Source of the DNA: Thiomicrorhabdus sp965603495
Lineage (GTDB): Bacteria > Pseudomonadota > Gammaproteobacteria > Thiomicrospirales > Thiomicrospiraceae
Assembly: GCA_965603495.1 (NCBI GenBank)
Contig: CBFDDF010000002.1
Span: 186,001 to 250,000, forward strand
Length of the DNA stretch: 64,000 nucleotides
Direction of reading: 5' to 3'
Shown: piece by piece, positions 7,769 through 16,784 of the stretch
Numbering within the stretch: the first letter of the stretch is position 1
Layout: each line of letters starts with the position of its first letter
Made by a program: the position numbers and the translations under genes
Notes under the pieces: generated by a model
What the model was told of the DNA's origin: nothing
What the model saw: the letters and a program-made list of their open reading frames with translations, nothing else
The model's database searches: none

Positions 7769-9806
7769 TTGTCACTCCCGACATTTCAATCCATTCTTGT
7801 TCTGATAATACCGGAATCCCTAAAGATTCGGCTTTTGTAAGTTTAGAACCGGCTTTTTCGCCGGCAATGACATAATCTGTTTTCGCAGAGACACTGCCTG
7901 TTACCTTGGCACCGAGCGCTTCAAGAATTTGCTTGGCATCTTCTCTTGAGATCTCCGTTAAGCTACCTGTTAAAACCACTACTTTGCCCGCAAAAGGTGA
8001 ATCTGCTGTCACTTGAGGCGTTTGTGGCGTTGGCCAGTGCATCCCGGCAGCGATTAAGCCGTTAATGACTTCTTGGTTATGTGGCTGCTGAAAAAAGGCA
8101 ACGATATTCTCGGCAACGATTTCGCCCACATCCGGAACATCAAGTAAGGCGTCTTTGTCTGCTGACTGGATATTGTCTAAGGTTATAAAGTGATTAGCAA
8201 GGTGTTTAGCCGTTACTTCACCCACTTCCGGAATGCCCAAGGCGAAAATAAAGCGTGCCAAGGTAGTTTCTTTAGCCAACTCAATGGCGCTAATGACCTT
8301 GTGAGCGGACTTCTCAGCCATACGATCAAGACCAGTCAGACTCTCAATCGTCAGGGAAAATAGATCATCAGGGTGGCGTACCATATTTAAATCCGCCAGT
8401 TGATTAATGAGTTTATCGCCTAGCCCTTGAATATCAAGCGCTTTACGAGAGACAAAATGCTGTAAAGCACGTTTACGTTGGGCTGGGCAAAATAGGCCAC
8501 CAGTACAACGGTACACAGCTTTATCATGTTCTTTAATGACTGCTGAATCACATTCAGGACAATGGGTTGGCATGCTAAATTGGCGTACAGTATCACCACG
8601 CTTGCTCAAAACAGGGCCGACTACTTCTGGAATCACATCTCCAGCTCGACGTACAATGACGGTATCACCAATGCGAATATCTTTACGCTCAATCTCATCC
8701 AGGTTGTGTAAAGTTGCATTGGCAACCATCACCCCGCCGACACTCACTGGCTGTAAGCGCGCGACTGGCGTTAAAGCCCCTGTGCGGCCTACCTGGTTTT
8801 CTATATCAAGTAGTTCCGTCCACACCTCTTCAGCTGGAAATTTTCTGGCAATTGCCCAACGGGGCGCCTTGGCGGTAAAACCAAGCTTTCCGTGATTCGC
8901 TAAACTATCAACTTTGTAGACTATACCATCAATTTCATACGGTAAATCAATACGTTGCGACTGTAGTTTAGCATAATATTCAGACATGCCTTCGGCACCC
9001 AAAACCACTTCGGCATTTGGGTTGGTCGGCAAACCCCAGCTTCTAAATTGGTCAATGGCTTGATGATACAGTGGCGGTAAAGACCAATCCGCACTGATTT
9101 CACCCCAACCATAGAGGTATAAGCTTAACTGTCTTTGTGCGACTACTTTGGGATCAAGTTGGCGTAGCGTTCCAGCCGCAGCATTTCGTGGGTTGGCAAA
9201 CGGCTTCTCACCTTTCTGAAGGCTAATCTCATTGAGATGATTAAAGACGGTTTTAGACATAAATATTTCACCGCGCACTTCCAATACTTCAGGCCAGCCT
9301 GTACCCAAAAGCTCGAGCGGTATCGAACGAATCGTACGAATATTATGGGTAACATCTTCCCCTACCGTACCATCACCACGAGTAGCTGCTTGCACTAGCT
9401 TACCGGCTTCATAGCGAATATTAATTGCTAGACCATCCATTTTCGGCTCTGCAGCATAAGCGACCAGGCCTTCATTCGCTGAAGCCGTAAATAATTTATC
9501 TCTGACCTTACGGTCAAAGTCCATTAAATCATCTTGATTAAAGGCATTCTCTAACGAATACATGGGGACGGCATGTTTGACCGATTGAAAGTGCCCTAAG
9601 GGTTGATCTCCTACACGCTGTGATGGGGAGTCTGCAGTAATTAATTCTGGGTAGTCTTTTTCAATTTGTAGCAGTTGTTGGTACAGCTCATCATATTGCG
9701 CATCACTGATATCCGGTTTATCTAAAACATAATAGGCATAGTTATGTCTTGCCAGTGTTTTCTTAAGGTCTTCTAAAGTATTGGAAATGGATTCAATCGA
9801 CATCAA
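7761..9806 (-). CDS. ligA: NAD-dependent DNA ligase LigA
   Basis: Seals nicks in DNA using NAD+, essential for lagging-strand replication and repair. The 681-residue protein has the full domain order: Ia domain (1-70), adenylation domain with the nucleophile Lys122 in AEPKMDGLA, OB fold, four-cysteine zinc finger (CPEC...CTGGLFC near residue 410-430), helix-hairpin-helix repeats (ALGIPEVGEVTAKHLA), and a C-terminal BRCT domain (FAGKVVVLTGSL to SEQEWIEM). It lies downstream of zipA, the usual gammaproteobacterial pair, with 156 bases between. A palindrome half-match (ACCAGGCC, 9463-9470) falls in codons for EGLVA near residue 112. Confidence 0.97.
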   Translation of the reverse strand: MMSIESISNTLEDLKKTLARHNYAYYVLDKPDISDAQYDELYQQLLQIEKDYPELITADSPSQRVGDQPLGHFQSVKHAVPMYSLENAFNQDDLMDFDRKVRDKLFTASANEGLVAYAAEPKMDGLAINIRYEAGKLVQAATRGDGTVGEDVTHNIRTIRSIPLELLGTGWPEVLEVRGEIFMSKTVFNHLNEISLQKGEKPFANPRNAAAGTLRQLDPKVVAQRQLSLYLYGWGEISADWSLPPLYHQAIDQFRSWGLPTNPNAEVVLGAEGMSEYYAKLQSQRIDLPYEIDGIVYKVDSLANHGKLGFTAKAPRWAIARKFPAEEVWTELLDIENQVGRTGALTPVARLQPVSVGGVMVANATLHNLDEIERKDIRIGDTVIVRRAGDVIPEVVGPVLSKRGDTVRQFSMPTHCPECDSAVIKEHDKAVYRCTGGLFCPAQRKRALQHFVSRKALDIQGLGDKLINQLADLNMVRHPDDLFSLTIESLTGLDRMAEKSAHKVISAIELAKETTLARFIFALGIPEVGEVTAKHLANHFITLDNIQSADKDALLDVPDVGEIVAENIVAFFQQPHNQEVINGLIAAGMHWPTPQTPQVTADSPFAGKVVVLTGSLTEISREDAKQILEALGAKVTGSVSAKTDYVIAGEKAGSKLTKAESLGIPVLSEQEWIEMSGVTNG

Positions 9807-9962
9807 TTAAGGGCTTTTTTTGTAATAAACAGTAAGGAAAACAAACTAAACAGAAAACCAAAATGACCGCGAGTTTATTACCCGCTACCATGGCGTTTTT
9901 AATCGTAAACGTTAAACAACAGTTAGTGAAAATCTAACTAAAATCCTACTCTCAAAGCCACT

Positions 9963-11024
9963 TTAAAGTGGCTCAGACTCATATTCAACGGCGGCATCAC
10001 GCATAGACTGTAAGTCAGACTCTTTTAAGAGCTGGCGCTCCATATTGTAAAGCCTGCCTTCTAAACGCTGAGACACCTTACGAGCCATCATAATTAAATC
10101 ATGCATGGCCGCCGGTGCGCGAACCGTGGACGGTAATTCAAGAATCATCGCCACACCAGGTGTTGCATAACTTTCTAAATCATCACTTGGGAAAATCCCT
10201 GGCTCCAGAAGGTTTGCTACTTTAATTATTTCATTCCCCATATTGTCTTTTTTGACATAGATTGCTTGTCCAGAAAAGTTCAAACCAACCCCTAATAGAG
10301 CATGATTTAGCTGAACCATTGAAAACTCTTGGCCTGTGCTCATCACCAAAATAACGAATATTTCATAATCCTGCTTTTCACCTGATGCAATCCCTGGAGA
10401 TTTCCCTAATTCTTCCTTAGGGACTCCGAACGAAGGTTTCTCACGGTCAGGCGGAACGAAATGATCGTCTTCTAAGTTCATACCAGGATCTTCAACCACC
10501 AAGACATGATGTTTGCCACCCTTTTCATTGATGCCCGCTACAGTTTCATCAACATAAATATGATGCTCCATGGTAACTTCGTCAATGGTTGCTGTTATCG
10601 GTGTAATTTCCTGCTCATTGACTTTTTCAAAACTGTTTTCTGTAGCGAGTTGAGACGGAGCCTCAGGAAGATCAAAATCATCACCAAAAGAAAAACTTAC
10701 TTGGTTGTGATTAACGTCAGCATTTGAATTATCATTGATCTCAAGCTCATCTGCTCTAGTGAAACGATCTTGCGTTACTTTAGAAACCGGAATATGAGCT
10801 TCACCCAGCTCGTTCAGAGCTTTAGAGGCTTGTTGTTGAGAAACAGTTGAATTCGATGATTCAGAGGTTGAACTTTTAGAATCTTGCGCGACTTGTGATC
10901 GGCTTGATGTGGGCTGAGACTCTGCTTTTTCTTTAGTAGCTACTTGGCGCCTACGACTTAAAAAGTACAGTCCAGCAATCACTACCACTGCAAATACAAG
11001 TAAAACTTGCTGTAACTCGTTCAT
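9963..11024 (-). CDS. zipA: Cell division protein ZipA
   Basis: Tethers FtsZ to the inner membrane at the division site. The 353 residues begin with a membrane anchor (about 5-23, QVLLVFAVVVIAGLYFL) followed by a basic RRRQ patch, then a long Ser/Gln/Glu-rich flexible linker (about 30-210) and the C-terminal FtsZ-binding domain (about 218-345: YEIFVILVMSTGQEFSMVQL, FSGQAIYVKK, GVAMILELPS). Type Ib anchor topology is as in E. coli. Downstream ligA confirms the locus; smc, which commonly precedes zipA, is not there, and a divergent sugar kinase follows instead. Confidence 0.92.
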   Translation of the reverse strand: MNELQQVLLVFAVVVIAGLYFLSRRRQVATKEKAESQPTSSRSQVAQDSKSSTSESSNSTVSQQQASKALNELGEAHIPVSKVTQDRFTRADELEINDNSNADVNHNQVSFSFGDDFDLPEAPSQLATENSFEKVNEQEITPITATIDEVTMEHHIYVDETVAGINEKGGKHHVLVVEDPGMNLEDDHFVPPDREKPSFGVPKEELGKSPGIASGEKQDYEIFVILVMSTGQEFSMVQLNHALLGVGLNFSGQAIYVKKDNMGNEIIKVANLLEPGIFPSDDLESYATPGVAMILELPSTVRAPAAMHDLIMMARKVSQRLEGRLYNMERQLLKESDLQSMRDAAVEYESEPL

Positions 11025-11278
11025 TTATAATCGCTCCGAAACATGAATGGATTGATCATTTATTATTTAATAAACAGAATCAAATTCATACGAAAAGGGT
11101 TAAAAAAAGATAAACAGATTGTACCTTTTATCCTGGCGCCATTTCCACTCTATTTGAGTTTAAATGGTATTGTTTTTTTAAAAAAATAACATGCCAATTC
11201 TTTTATAATTATGCTATTAAATTCATTAGAAACCCATAAACCAAATCCTTCTCCAGAACTTCTAAAGCGATTCTAATT

Positions 11279-12799
11279 ATGCCTGCATTGAACATTGAAA
11301 ATACCAAACCTTACAATCAGGACATCCCCCCAGATATTTTAGATAGTGACCAAGGGCCTATCATTGTGCTTGGTATTGACATCGGCACTTCAGGCATAAG
11401 AGGAGCTATTGTTGCAAAACACAAATTGGGTCTATCATCTACAACAGCAGATAACCTTTATCGAGAGAAGTTACTTTACAGCGAATCGGTGCCTCTAGAG
11501 CCCCCTATCATCGATGTCAGCCAAAAAAGTTCGACGCAAAACCCAACACTCTGGATTGAAGCGCTCAATCAATTGCTTATAAAAATGGCTGATAATTTCG
11601 ATCTAGCGAGCATTACGGACGTGGTGCTGGATGCCACCTCGTCAACGGTATTGATTTGTGACGAAGCTGGAACAGCCCTCTCCGAAGCCTTGATGTATAA
11701 CGACCAACAAGCAATACTGCAATCTCAACAGATTACCCAGCAACAAGGGTTTAATCCAAAAAGTACGGCGACAGGTGCTTCAAGCACTTTAGCAAAAGTT
11801 CTTTTATTATTAGAGAGATACGAGCAGAACCTTGCAGAAAACCTAATCGCCGATAGTGATTTAATTCGAACTAGTGCCACACTACACATATGCCATCAAA
11901 TTGATTACCTTAATCATTACTTGAGTGGCGCCATCAAGACAACAGATGAAAATAATGCCCTAAAACTGGGTTATGATTCAATTAACCAGGCCTGGCCAAA
12001 CTGGATTAAAGCCCTTTTAAGTCAACAATCAACACAAGTAACGCTGCCTGAAGTTGTGGTGCCAGGTACGAAACTTGGATCTTTACATCCAGAGATTGCG
12101 GGTCGCTATGGTTTTTCAGCAGAGGCTGTTTTACATGCTGGAACAACCGATAGTATTGCAGGGTTCTTAGCTTCAGGCGCCTGCCAACCCGGTGATGCGG
12201 TCATTTCTTTAGGATCAACCCTGGCCATTAAAGTCATTGCGGAAACCCCTATTTTTGATCATAATTTTGGTGTCTATAGTCACAAGTTAAAAAGCAACTG
12301 GTTAGTGGGCGGCGCGTCCAATGCCGGAGGCGCCGTTCTGACAGCAGATTATACTCTGCCCGAAATGCACGCTTTAATGCATGCCATCCAAAGATCTCAA
12401 CTCAAATTAACCACTCTTGAACAAACCGCATACTATCCCTTAACAAAACCGGGAGAGCGGTTCCCTATTGCAGATTCTAGTTTACAGCCTACAATGCCCG
12501 CAAAGCCTAAACAATCGCTTGATATATCTGCTCCCTCAATAGTCCATCAACATTACTTTTTGGGGTTGATTCACGGCCTGATTTGGATTGAACAACTGGC
12601 ATATGAAAAACTTCAATCCTTAGGGTGTAGCCAACTCAAACAGATATACACGGTGGGCGGTGGCGTCCACAACGAACTGTGGATGGCACTTAGAAGCGAG
12701 CGCTTTAAAAACAATGGAAGCAGTAAACTAGGTTATGAAATGGCGAGACCAGCCTCACTTGAAGCGGCCTTTGGTGTTACCCGCTTAATAGAACCATAA
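11279..12799 (+). CDS. FGGY-family carbohydrate kinase (possibly D-ribulose kinase-like)
   Basis: ATP-dependent sugar kinase with both FGGY domains in 506 residues. Phosphate-1 motif LGIDIGTSGIRGAIV at 31-45, catalytic Asp in AGTTDSIAGFLASG, phosphate-2 segment SLGSTLAIKV and adenosine motif IYTVGGGVHNELWM near 455-470 are all visible. The GTSGIR variant instead of the xylulokinase GTSS resembles plant and cyanobacterial D-ribulose kinases, but substrate assignment is inference. An extra 30 residues precede the first strand. A palindrome-related segment at 11985-11996 (ACCAGGCCTGGC) encodes NQAWP at about 236. The HopJ-like gene follows 53 bases on, and a CbbY phosphatase converges nearby. 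Confidence 0.8.
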   Translation: MPALNIENTKPYNQDIPPDILDSDQGPIIVLGIDIGTSGIRGAIVAKHKLGLSSTTADNLYREKLLYSESVPLEPPIIDVSQKSSTQNPTLWIEALNQLLIKMADNFDLASITDVVLDATSSTVLICDEAGTALSEALMYNDQQAILQSQQITQQQGFNPKSTATGASSTLAKVLLLLERYEQNLAENLIADSDLIRTSATLHICHQIDYLNHYLSGAIKTTDENNALKLGYDSINQAWPNWIKALLSQQSTQVTLPEVVVPGTKLGSLHPEIAGRYGFSAEAVLHAGTTDSIAGFLASGACQPGDAVISLGSTLAIKVIAETPIFDHNFGVYSHKLKSNWLVGGASNAGGAVLTADYTLPEMHALMHAIQRSQLKLTTLEQTAYYPLTKPGERFPIADSSLQPTMPAKPKQSLDISAPSIVHQHYFLGLIHGLIWIEQLAYEKLQSLGCSQLKQIYTVGGGVHNELWMALRSERFKNNGSSKLGYEMARPASLEAAFGVTRLIEP

Positions 12800-12852
12800 T
12801 GCTTAATAATATCCCAAGCTTAAATTTTAACTAACTAAACGAGAGAGTCATC

Positions 12853-13209
12853 ATGGTCGATACTTATACGACACCCCAGCTCATTGAGCAACTTAACCAA
12901 GGTCCAGTTGACTTTAGTAGCGTCATACAAACGATTGAAAATGAATATGATTTTACGCCAACGCTTTTCAAGAACGGCCAAACGGTTAACGCTGAAAACA
13001 CCAATAATGGTTCTTGTAAAATTTTTGCTTTCGGTCAACTTAACGACCTATCAAAACAAGCGACATTGAATGCTTTCGGTAGTTTTTATACTGAAGATGT
13101 CCTCAAACACCCTGAAAATGAAGACCATCAGAATATTCGTAACTTTATGGAATTTGGTTGGGATGGCGTTGACTTTACAAGCCCTGCGCTTGTTTTAAAA
13201 TCCAGTTAA
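12853..13209 (+). CDS. HopJ-type (type III effector-related) small protein
   Basis: The 118-residue protein matches the HopJ family named from a Pseudomonas syringae effector but widespread in free-living bacteria without such secretion. Recognisable blocks are FSSVIQTIENEYDFTPTLFKNG, NNGSCKIFAFGQLNDLSKQATLNAFG, and the strongly conserved HPENEDHQNIRNFMEFGWDG. No signal peptide or membrane segment is present. GAGAGAG lies a few bases upstream of the ATG as ribosome-binding site. Its function is unknown; here it follows an FGGY kinase and may be co-transcribed. A strong terminator carrying a palindrome copy follows. Confidence 0.82.
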   Translation: MVDTYTTPQLIEQLNQGPVDFSSVIQTIENEYDFTPTLFKNGQTVNAENTNNGSCKIFAFGQLNDLSKQATLNAFGSFYTEDVLKHPENEDHQNIRNFMEFGWDGVDFTSPALVLKSS

Positions 13210-13264
13210 AAATGGTTGTCTAGCAATGCTTATTGCATAAAGATTGTTTAAAACCAGGTTATAA

Positions 13265-13308
13265 AAAAGCCCGCAAACCAACCAGGCCTGGTCAGTTTAC
13301 GGGCTTTT
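13265..13308. terminator. Bidirectional terminator with dispersed palindrome copy 4 in its loop
   Basis: AAAAGCCCG (13265-13273) pairs with CGGGCTTTT (13300-13308), and AAAC (13275-13278) with GTTT (13295-13298), giving a long stem with A and T tracts suited to termination in both directions between the convergent HopJ-like gene and cbbY. The apex holds the palindrome ACCAGGCCTGGTCA at 13281-13294, which can form a second hairpin on top. Confidence 0.85.
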
Positions 13309-13353
13309 AAGTTTGAACTTTTAGATCTGCTGTAACAAAATCACATCGCTGAA

Positions 13354-14115
13354 TTAAGCAGCGTGTATCTTTCTGACTAATGCTAAATCCAAATAAGTAT
13401 GGCCTTGCACGTCGCCAGCCAACACTTTGAACGGATCATTCGCTTCACCCATTTGGTTCAAGACCAACTCGGCACCCGTAAAATCGTCTTCTTTAGTGTA
13501 TTCATTAATCGTAATAATGGTTTTAAGATCCGCACCCGCAGAAGACTTAAAGCCATTGAAGGAGTCTTCAAACGCAATCGCATCCTCAGCCGTCAGGTTC
13601 ATTTGCTCCAAAGCCCAAATGTAGATATCAGGGGCTGGCTTTTTCGCTGGAACAATATCACCCGCAGCAATGACTTCAAACCAACTTTCTGAATCTGGCC
13701 CCAATGTATTGACCAATAGAGCCGTGACATTCTCTGGCGTAGTGGTCGTCACAACCGCCATACGCATACCTTCTGCTCTTGCTTCAGCAATTAGGCGTTC
13801 AACACCTGAACGCAAAGGGATTTTACCTTCAGCCATGAGATGCGTATAGAAATCTGTTTTCGATTTATGTAGACCCACGACAAAACCATCATAATCATCA
13901 GGCTTGATAAAGTCCGTATTAAACTTTTCTAGGTAATAACGGATACGCTCTTTACCACCAGTTACAGCTAATAGTTCACCATATAGCGCTTCATCCCAAT
14001 TCCAGTCTAATCCTGCTGCTTCAAAAGCCATGTTAAATGCAGGACGATGTCCGTCGCGCTCTGTATCCGCTAATGTGCCATCCACATCAAATAAAAGTGC
14101 TTGTAATATCGTCAT
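13354..14115 (-). CDS. cbbY: CbbY-type HAD-family sugar-bisphosphate phosphatase
   Basis: HAD-superfamily hydrolase of 253 residues. Characterised CbbY proteins remove the 1-phosphate of xylulose-1,5-bisphosphate, an inhibitory by-product of Rubisco. The nucleophile/acid pair is D10/D12 in LLFDVDGTLADTERDGHRPAFN, whose ERDGHR run is typical of CbbY; the TTTTPENV loop, a Lys in AKKPAPDIY and the acidic motif AFEDSFNGFKSS complete the active site. The cap domain sits between about 18 and 95. It is not adjacent to Rubisco genes here, so the autotrophic role is inferred from family; a broader sugar-phosphate role is possible. Confidence 0.85.
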   Translation of the reverse strand: MTILQALLFDVDGTLADTERDGHRPAFNMAFEAAGLDWNWDEALYGELLAVTGGKERIRYYLEKFNTDFIKPDDYDGFVVGLHKSKTDFYTHLMAEGKIPLRSGVERLIAEARAEGMRMAVVTTTTPENVTALLVNTLGPDSESWFEVIAAGDIVPAKKPAPDIYIWALEQMNLTAEDAIAFEDSFNGFKSSAGADLKTIITINEYTKEDDFTGAELVLNQMGEANDPFKVLAGDVQGHTYLDLALVRKIHAA

Positions 14116-14427
14116 CTAATTTCTCTCTTTGTTTTGAAGATTAAACTGGGAAAGGATTTTGCTTGATATGCAGATGAATTTCAAGACAAAAATAGTTTTT
14201 TGCCCAATATAGGCGTATGTTTTTTTACCCCGATTAGATAAAAACTCCTTGTTGTCGCTAATTAAAACTGATATAAAAGGGGGATGCTTTAAACAAAAAA
14301 ACACTTGTCCAAGCATTAGATTTTTCAAAAGAACAAATAAAAAAAACGTCATAATTTGAGTTAAAATAATAATTGTAGAGCGTGTACATGATTTAGAATG
14401 CGTCGAATATGTACTAGGAGAGATAAC
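14116..14427. other. Intergenic region between divergent cbbY and dksA
   Basis: 312 bases without a believable gene. The region is AT-rich with several A and T tracts and must hold the divergent promoters. I could not find a convincing -35/-10 pair at good spacing for either gene. The only firm element is the dksA ribosome-binding site AGGAGAG ending about six bases before 14428. Confidence 0.6.
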
Positions 14428-14856
14428 ATGGAAGAAACAATGGATTTTATTGAAAACTACCCGGCCTATAAGCCTTCTAAAGACGAAGAGTATATGAGCC
14501 CTGCGATGCTGGAGCACTTCAAACAGAAGTTAAACACGTGGAAGACTCAGTTAATCGAAGAAGCAAGCAGTACGGTTTCTCACCTGCAAAAGGACTCTGA
14601 TACGCCTGCTGACCCAAGCGATCGCGCTTCTCAAGAAGAAGAATTTGCTTTAGTGCTTCGTACCCGTGATCGTGAACGTAAACTCATCGATAAGATTGAT
14701 AAATCTTTAAATGACATCCAAAGTGGTGACTTCGGTTACTGCAGAATGAGTGGTGACGAAATTGGCTTAGCTAGAATGGAAGCCCGCCCTACTGCAACCT
14801 TGACTGTTGAAATGAAACGCAAGCAAGAAATTCGTGAAAAACAAGGTATTGCTTAA
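14428..14856 (+). CDS. dksA: DksA-family transcription regulator lacking the zinc-finger cysteines
   Basis: DksA binds in the secondary channel of RNA polymerase and, with ppGpp, resets promoter choice. The 142-residue form starts at 14428, where AGGAGAG precedes the ATG; an upstream in-frame ATG at 14398 lacks this. The coiled-coil tip acidic residues are intact (ADPSDRA with D62 and D65), followed by QEEEFALVLRTRDRERKLIDKI. The four-cysteine finger of canonical DksA is almost gone: positions equivalent to the four Cys are C105, S108, T126 and M129. Zinc-independent DksA paralogs with partial Cys loss are known in Pseudomonas. No Zur-like operator was recognised upstream. Whether a canonical dksA exists elsewhere is unknown. 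Confidence 0.92.
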   Translation: MEETMDFIENYPAYKPSKDEEYMSPAMLEHFKQKLNTWKTQLIEEASSTVSHLQKDSDTPADPSDRASQEEEFALVLRTRDRERKLIDKIDKSLNDIQSGDFGYCRMSGDEIGLARMEARPTATLTVEMKRKQEIREKQGIA

Positions 14857-14961
14857 ATAGAAATCCTAAAAGCGGTTTTTGCTAAGGCTTAGCTTAGCAA
14901 CATGGACGCAATCGCTTTATGTAGTTTATTTTATGCGTTTTAGTTATTCAGAAAGACCATT

Positions 14962-14992
14962 AAAATCAGGTATGATTTAAACACCTGATTTT
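14962..14992 (+). terminator. Rho-independent terminator downstream of dksA
   Basis: A ten-pair perfect stem, AAAATCAGGT (14962-14971) with ACCTGATTTT (14983-14992), encloses an 11-base loop and ends in four T. Another eight-pair hairpin (14879-14886 with 14893-14900, loop GCTTAG) lies closer to dksA but has no T tract. Confidence 0.7.
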
Positions 14993-15098
14993 AGCATCCC
15001 TTTCTTGCCACACAACTAACTACCCCAATCCCACTCGCTGTTTAGCACTTTTTCCTGTGTCTCAAGACCCACCCACTAAGTAGAAGGCTTGATTAGAT

Positions 15099-16697
15099 TT
15101 GACTGCCGACGAACTCATTAATGCACTGTGCTTACCACAAAGTTACGCTCACCCAGTTGAAGTCATTACGACTATAGAAACCCACATCTCAATTGTTTTT
15201 CTAACAGGTCCTTATGCCTATAAACTCAAGAAAAATGTCGATTTCGGCTTTTTAGACTTCAGCAGCATCGAAAAGCGAAAAAAATTCTGTGAGCTTGAAC
15301 TTAAACTTAATAAACGCTACGCTCCGCAACTGTATCTGGATGTTATTGCGATTTATTTAGATGAAAACAACCAAGTAACACTTGAGCCTGCTAAGGCAAA
15401 TTCCGCTCCAATCGACTATTTAGTTAAGATGAATCAATTTGATCCGAATCAGGTACTGGGTAGACTGCTACAAAACCACGATTTAAGCCACCCACAAATT
15501 GAAGCACTGGCATTTCAAATTTCAGATTTCCATCTTAACGCAGAGATTGTGGAATCCAATAGTTTATTGGGCGAGCCTGAAACTATCCTACAACCCATGC
15601 TAGATAATTTTCCAACCCTCTATGAGGCTTTGGGCAATACCCACAAACAACCCTTAGACCAATTGCACGAATGGACTTTGCAGCAGTTTGATGAATTACA
15701 AGATTTCATTAAACAACGAAAACGGGATGGTTATGTAAGAGCCTGCCATGGTGACCTACACATCGACAATATCACGCTGATCAAGGGTCAACCTGTGTTA
15801 TTTGATGGCATTGAATTTAATGAAAACTTTCGTTGGATTGATGTCATTAGCGACCTGGCGTTTTTGTTAATTGATTTAGATTTTAGAAAAAAACCGCAAC
15901 TCAATAGAATGATTTTATCCCTCTATTTAAGTCGAACAAATGACTTTAGGGCATTGAAATTACTGTCTTTCTATCAAGCGTATCGCGCATTAGTCCGTGC
16001 AAAAATAACTGCATTAAGGGCTGCTCAACTGCCACCCAACAGCCTAGATCATCAATTATTAATGCAGAAGACCACTGATTACGTCACGCTCGCTAATGGC
16101 TATACACAACACAACTCAAAACCTAAACTCATTCTCTTGCAAGGCGTCTCAGGCTCTGGCAAAAGTCATCTTGCGAATGCCTTATTAACACTGATAGATG
16201 CCATTGTCATTAGTTCAGATAGAACTCGTAAACAACTGTATGGCATAACACCACTTCATCGTGTTTCTGAGAGTGAAAAAGCAGAATTGTATGCGCCTTC
16301 AATGAGTCAAAAAACCTATCAAGCACTTTTGAATCAAAGTCGAGATATCCTTTCTCAAGGAAAGAATGTCATTGTCGATGCAACCTTCTTAACAAAGAAC
16401 CATCAACAGCCTTTTACAAAATTAGCAGAAGAACTGGGTTGTCCCTCTTATCTGATTTATATTGAATCCTCAGCAGAAACGGCCACACAGGCAATCCAAA
16501 TCCGCCGACAGTTAAATGACAACCTTTCCGATGCTGATATTAGTGTCATGCAGCATCAGTTAAGGGTTATTGAACCACCTACATTAGCTCAACCGGCCAA
16601 GTCGACTCAAAGTAGCCTAAAATTAAATGCCAAATTACTTCGCGAGTTTTTTCCGACTGAAATGATTCAAGAATTTCTAAATCTGCCGATAGATTAA
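15099..16697 (+). CDS. Fusion of aminoglycoside-phosphotransferase-like domain and P-loop kinase
   Basis: Two-domain protein of 532 residues. The first part (about 1-320) has a phosphotransferase/kinase-like fold with ACHGDLHIDNITL near 215-230 (HGDLHxxN catalytic loop) and a metal-binding-type FDGIEFN motif; the second (about 340-500) is a P-loop kinase with LLQGVSGSGKSHL near 345-357, followed by ISSDRTRKQLYG. This architecture is widespread in proteobacteria as an uncharacterised AAA-type ATPase; the small molecule substrate is unknown. The start codon appears to be TTG, with GAAGG about 11 bases upstream; no ATG fits the conserved N terminus. It stands alone between dksA and two unknown genes. 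Confidence 0.82.
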   Translation: MTADELINALCLPQSYAHPVEVITTIETHISIVFLTGPYAYKLKKNVDFGFLDFSSIEKRKKFCELELKLNKRYAPQLYLDVIAIYLDENNQVTLEPAKANSAPIDYLVKMNQFDPNQVLGRLLQNHDLSHPQIEALAFQISDFHLNAEIVESNSLLGEPETILQPMLDNFPTLYEALGNTHKQPLDQLHEWTLQQFDELQDFIKQRKRDGYVRACHGDLHIDNITLIKGQPVLFDGIEFNENFRWIDVISDLAFLLIDLDFRKKPQLNRMILSLYLSRTNDFRALKLLSFYQAYRALVRAKITALRAAQLPPNSLDHQLLMQKTTDYVTLANGYTQHNSKPKLILLQGVSGSGKSHLANALLTLIDAIVISSDRTRKQLYGITPLHRVSESEKAELYAPSMSQKTYQALLNQSRDILSQGKNVIVDATFLTKNHQQPFTKLAEELGCPSYLIYIESSAETATQAIQIRRQLNDNLSDADISVMQHQLRVIEPPTLAQPAKSTQSSLKLNAKLLREFFPTEMIQEFLNLPID

Positions 16698-16784
16698 TTA
16701 AGAAATCTTTTTACCAAATTTTCAAACGGGCTTTCTCCCCAAATAACTTTGGTATCAAGCAAGTAATTAAGGCGTTATCACTCA

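Noticed and set aside
11181..11209. TATAAT at 11204-11209 upstream of the FGGY kinase as a promoter
   Set aside because: No acceptable -35 element lies 16-18 bases ahead; the surrounding region is simply A/T-rich, so I list no promoter.
14116..14517. A 133-codon open frame on the minus strand between cbbY and dksA
   Set aside because: Overlaps the dksA start on the other strand, has no ribosome-binding site and low-complexity content; the dksA frame is clearly the real gene.
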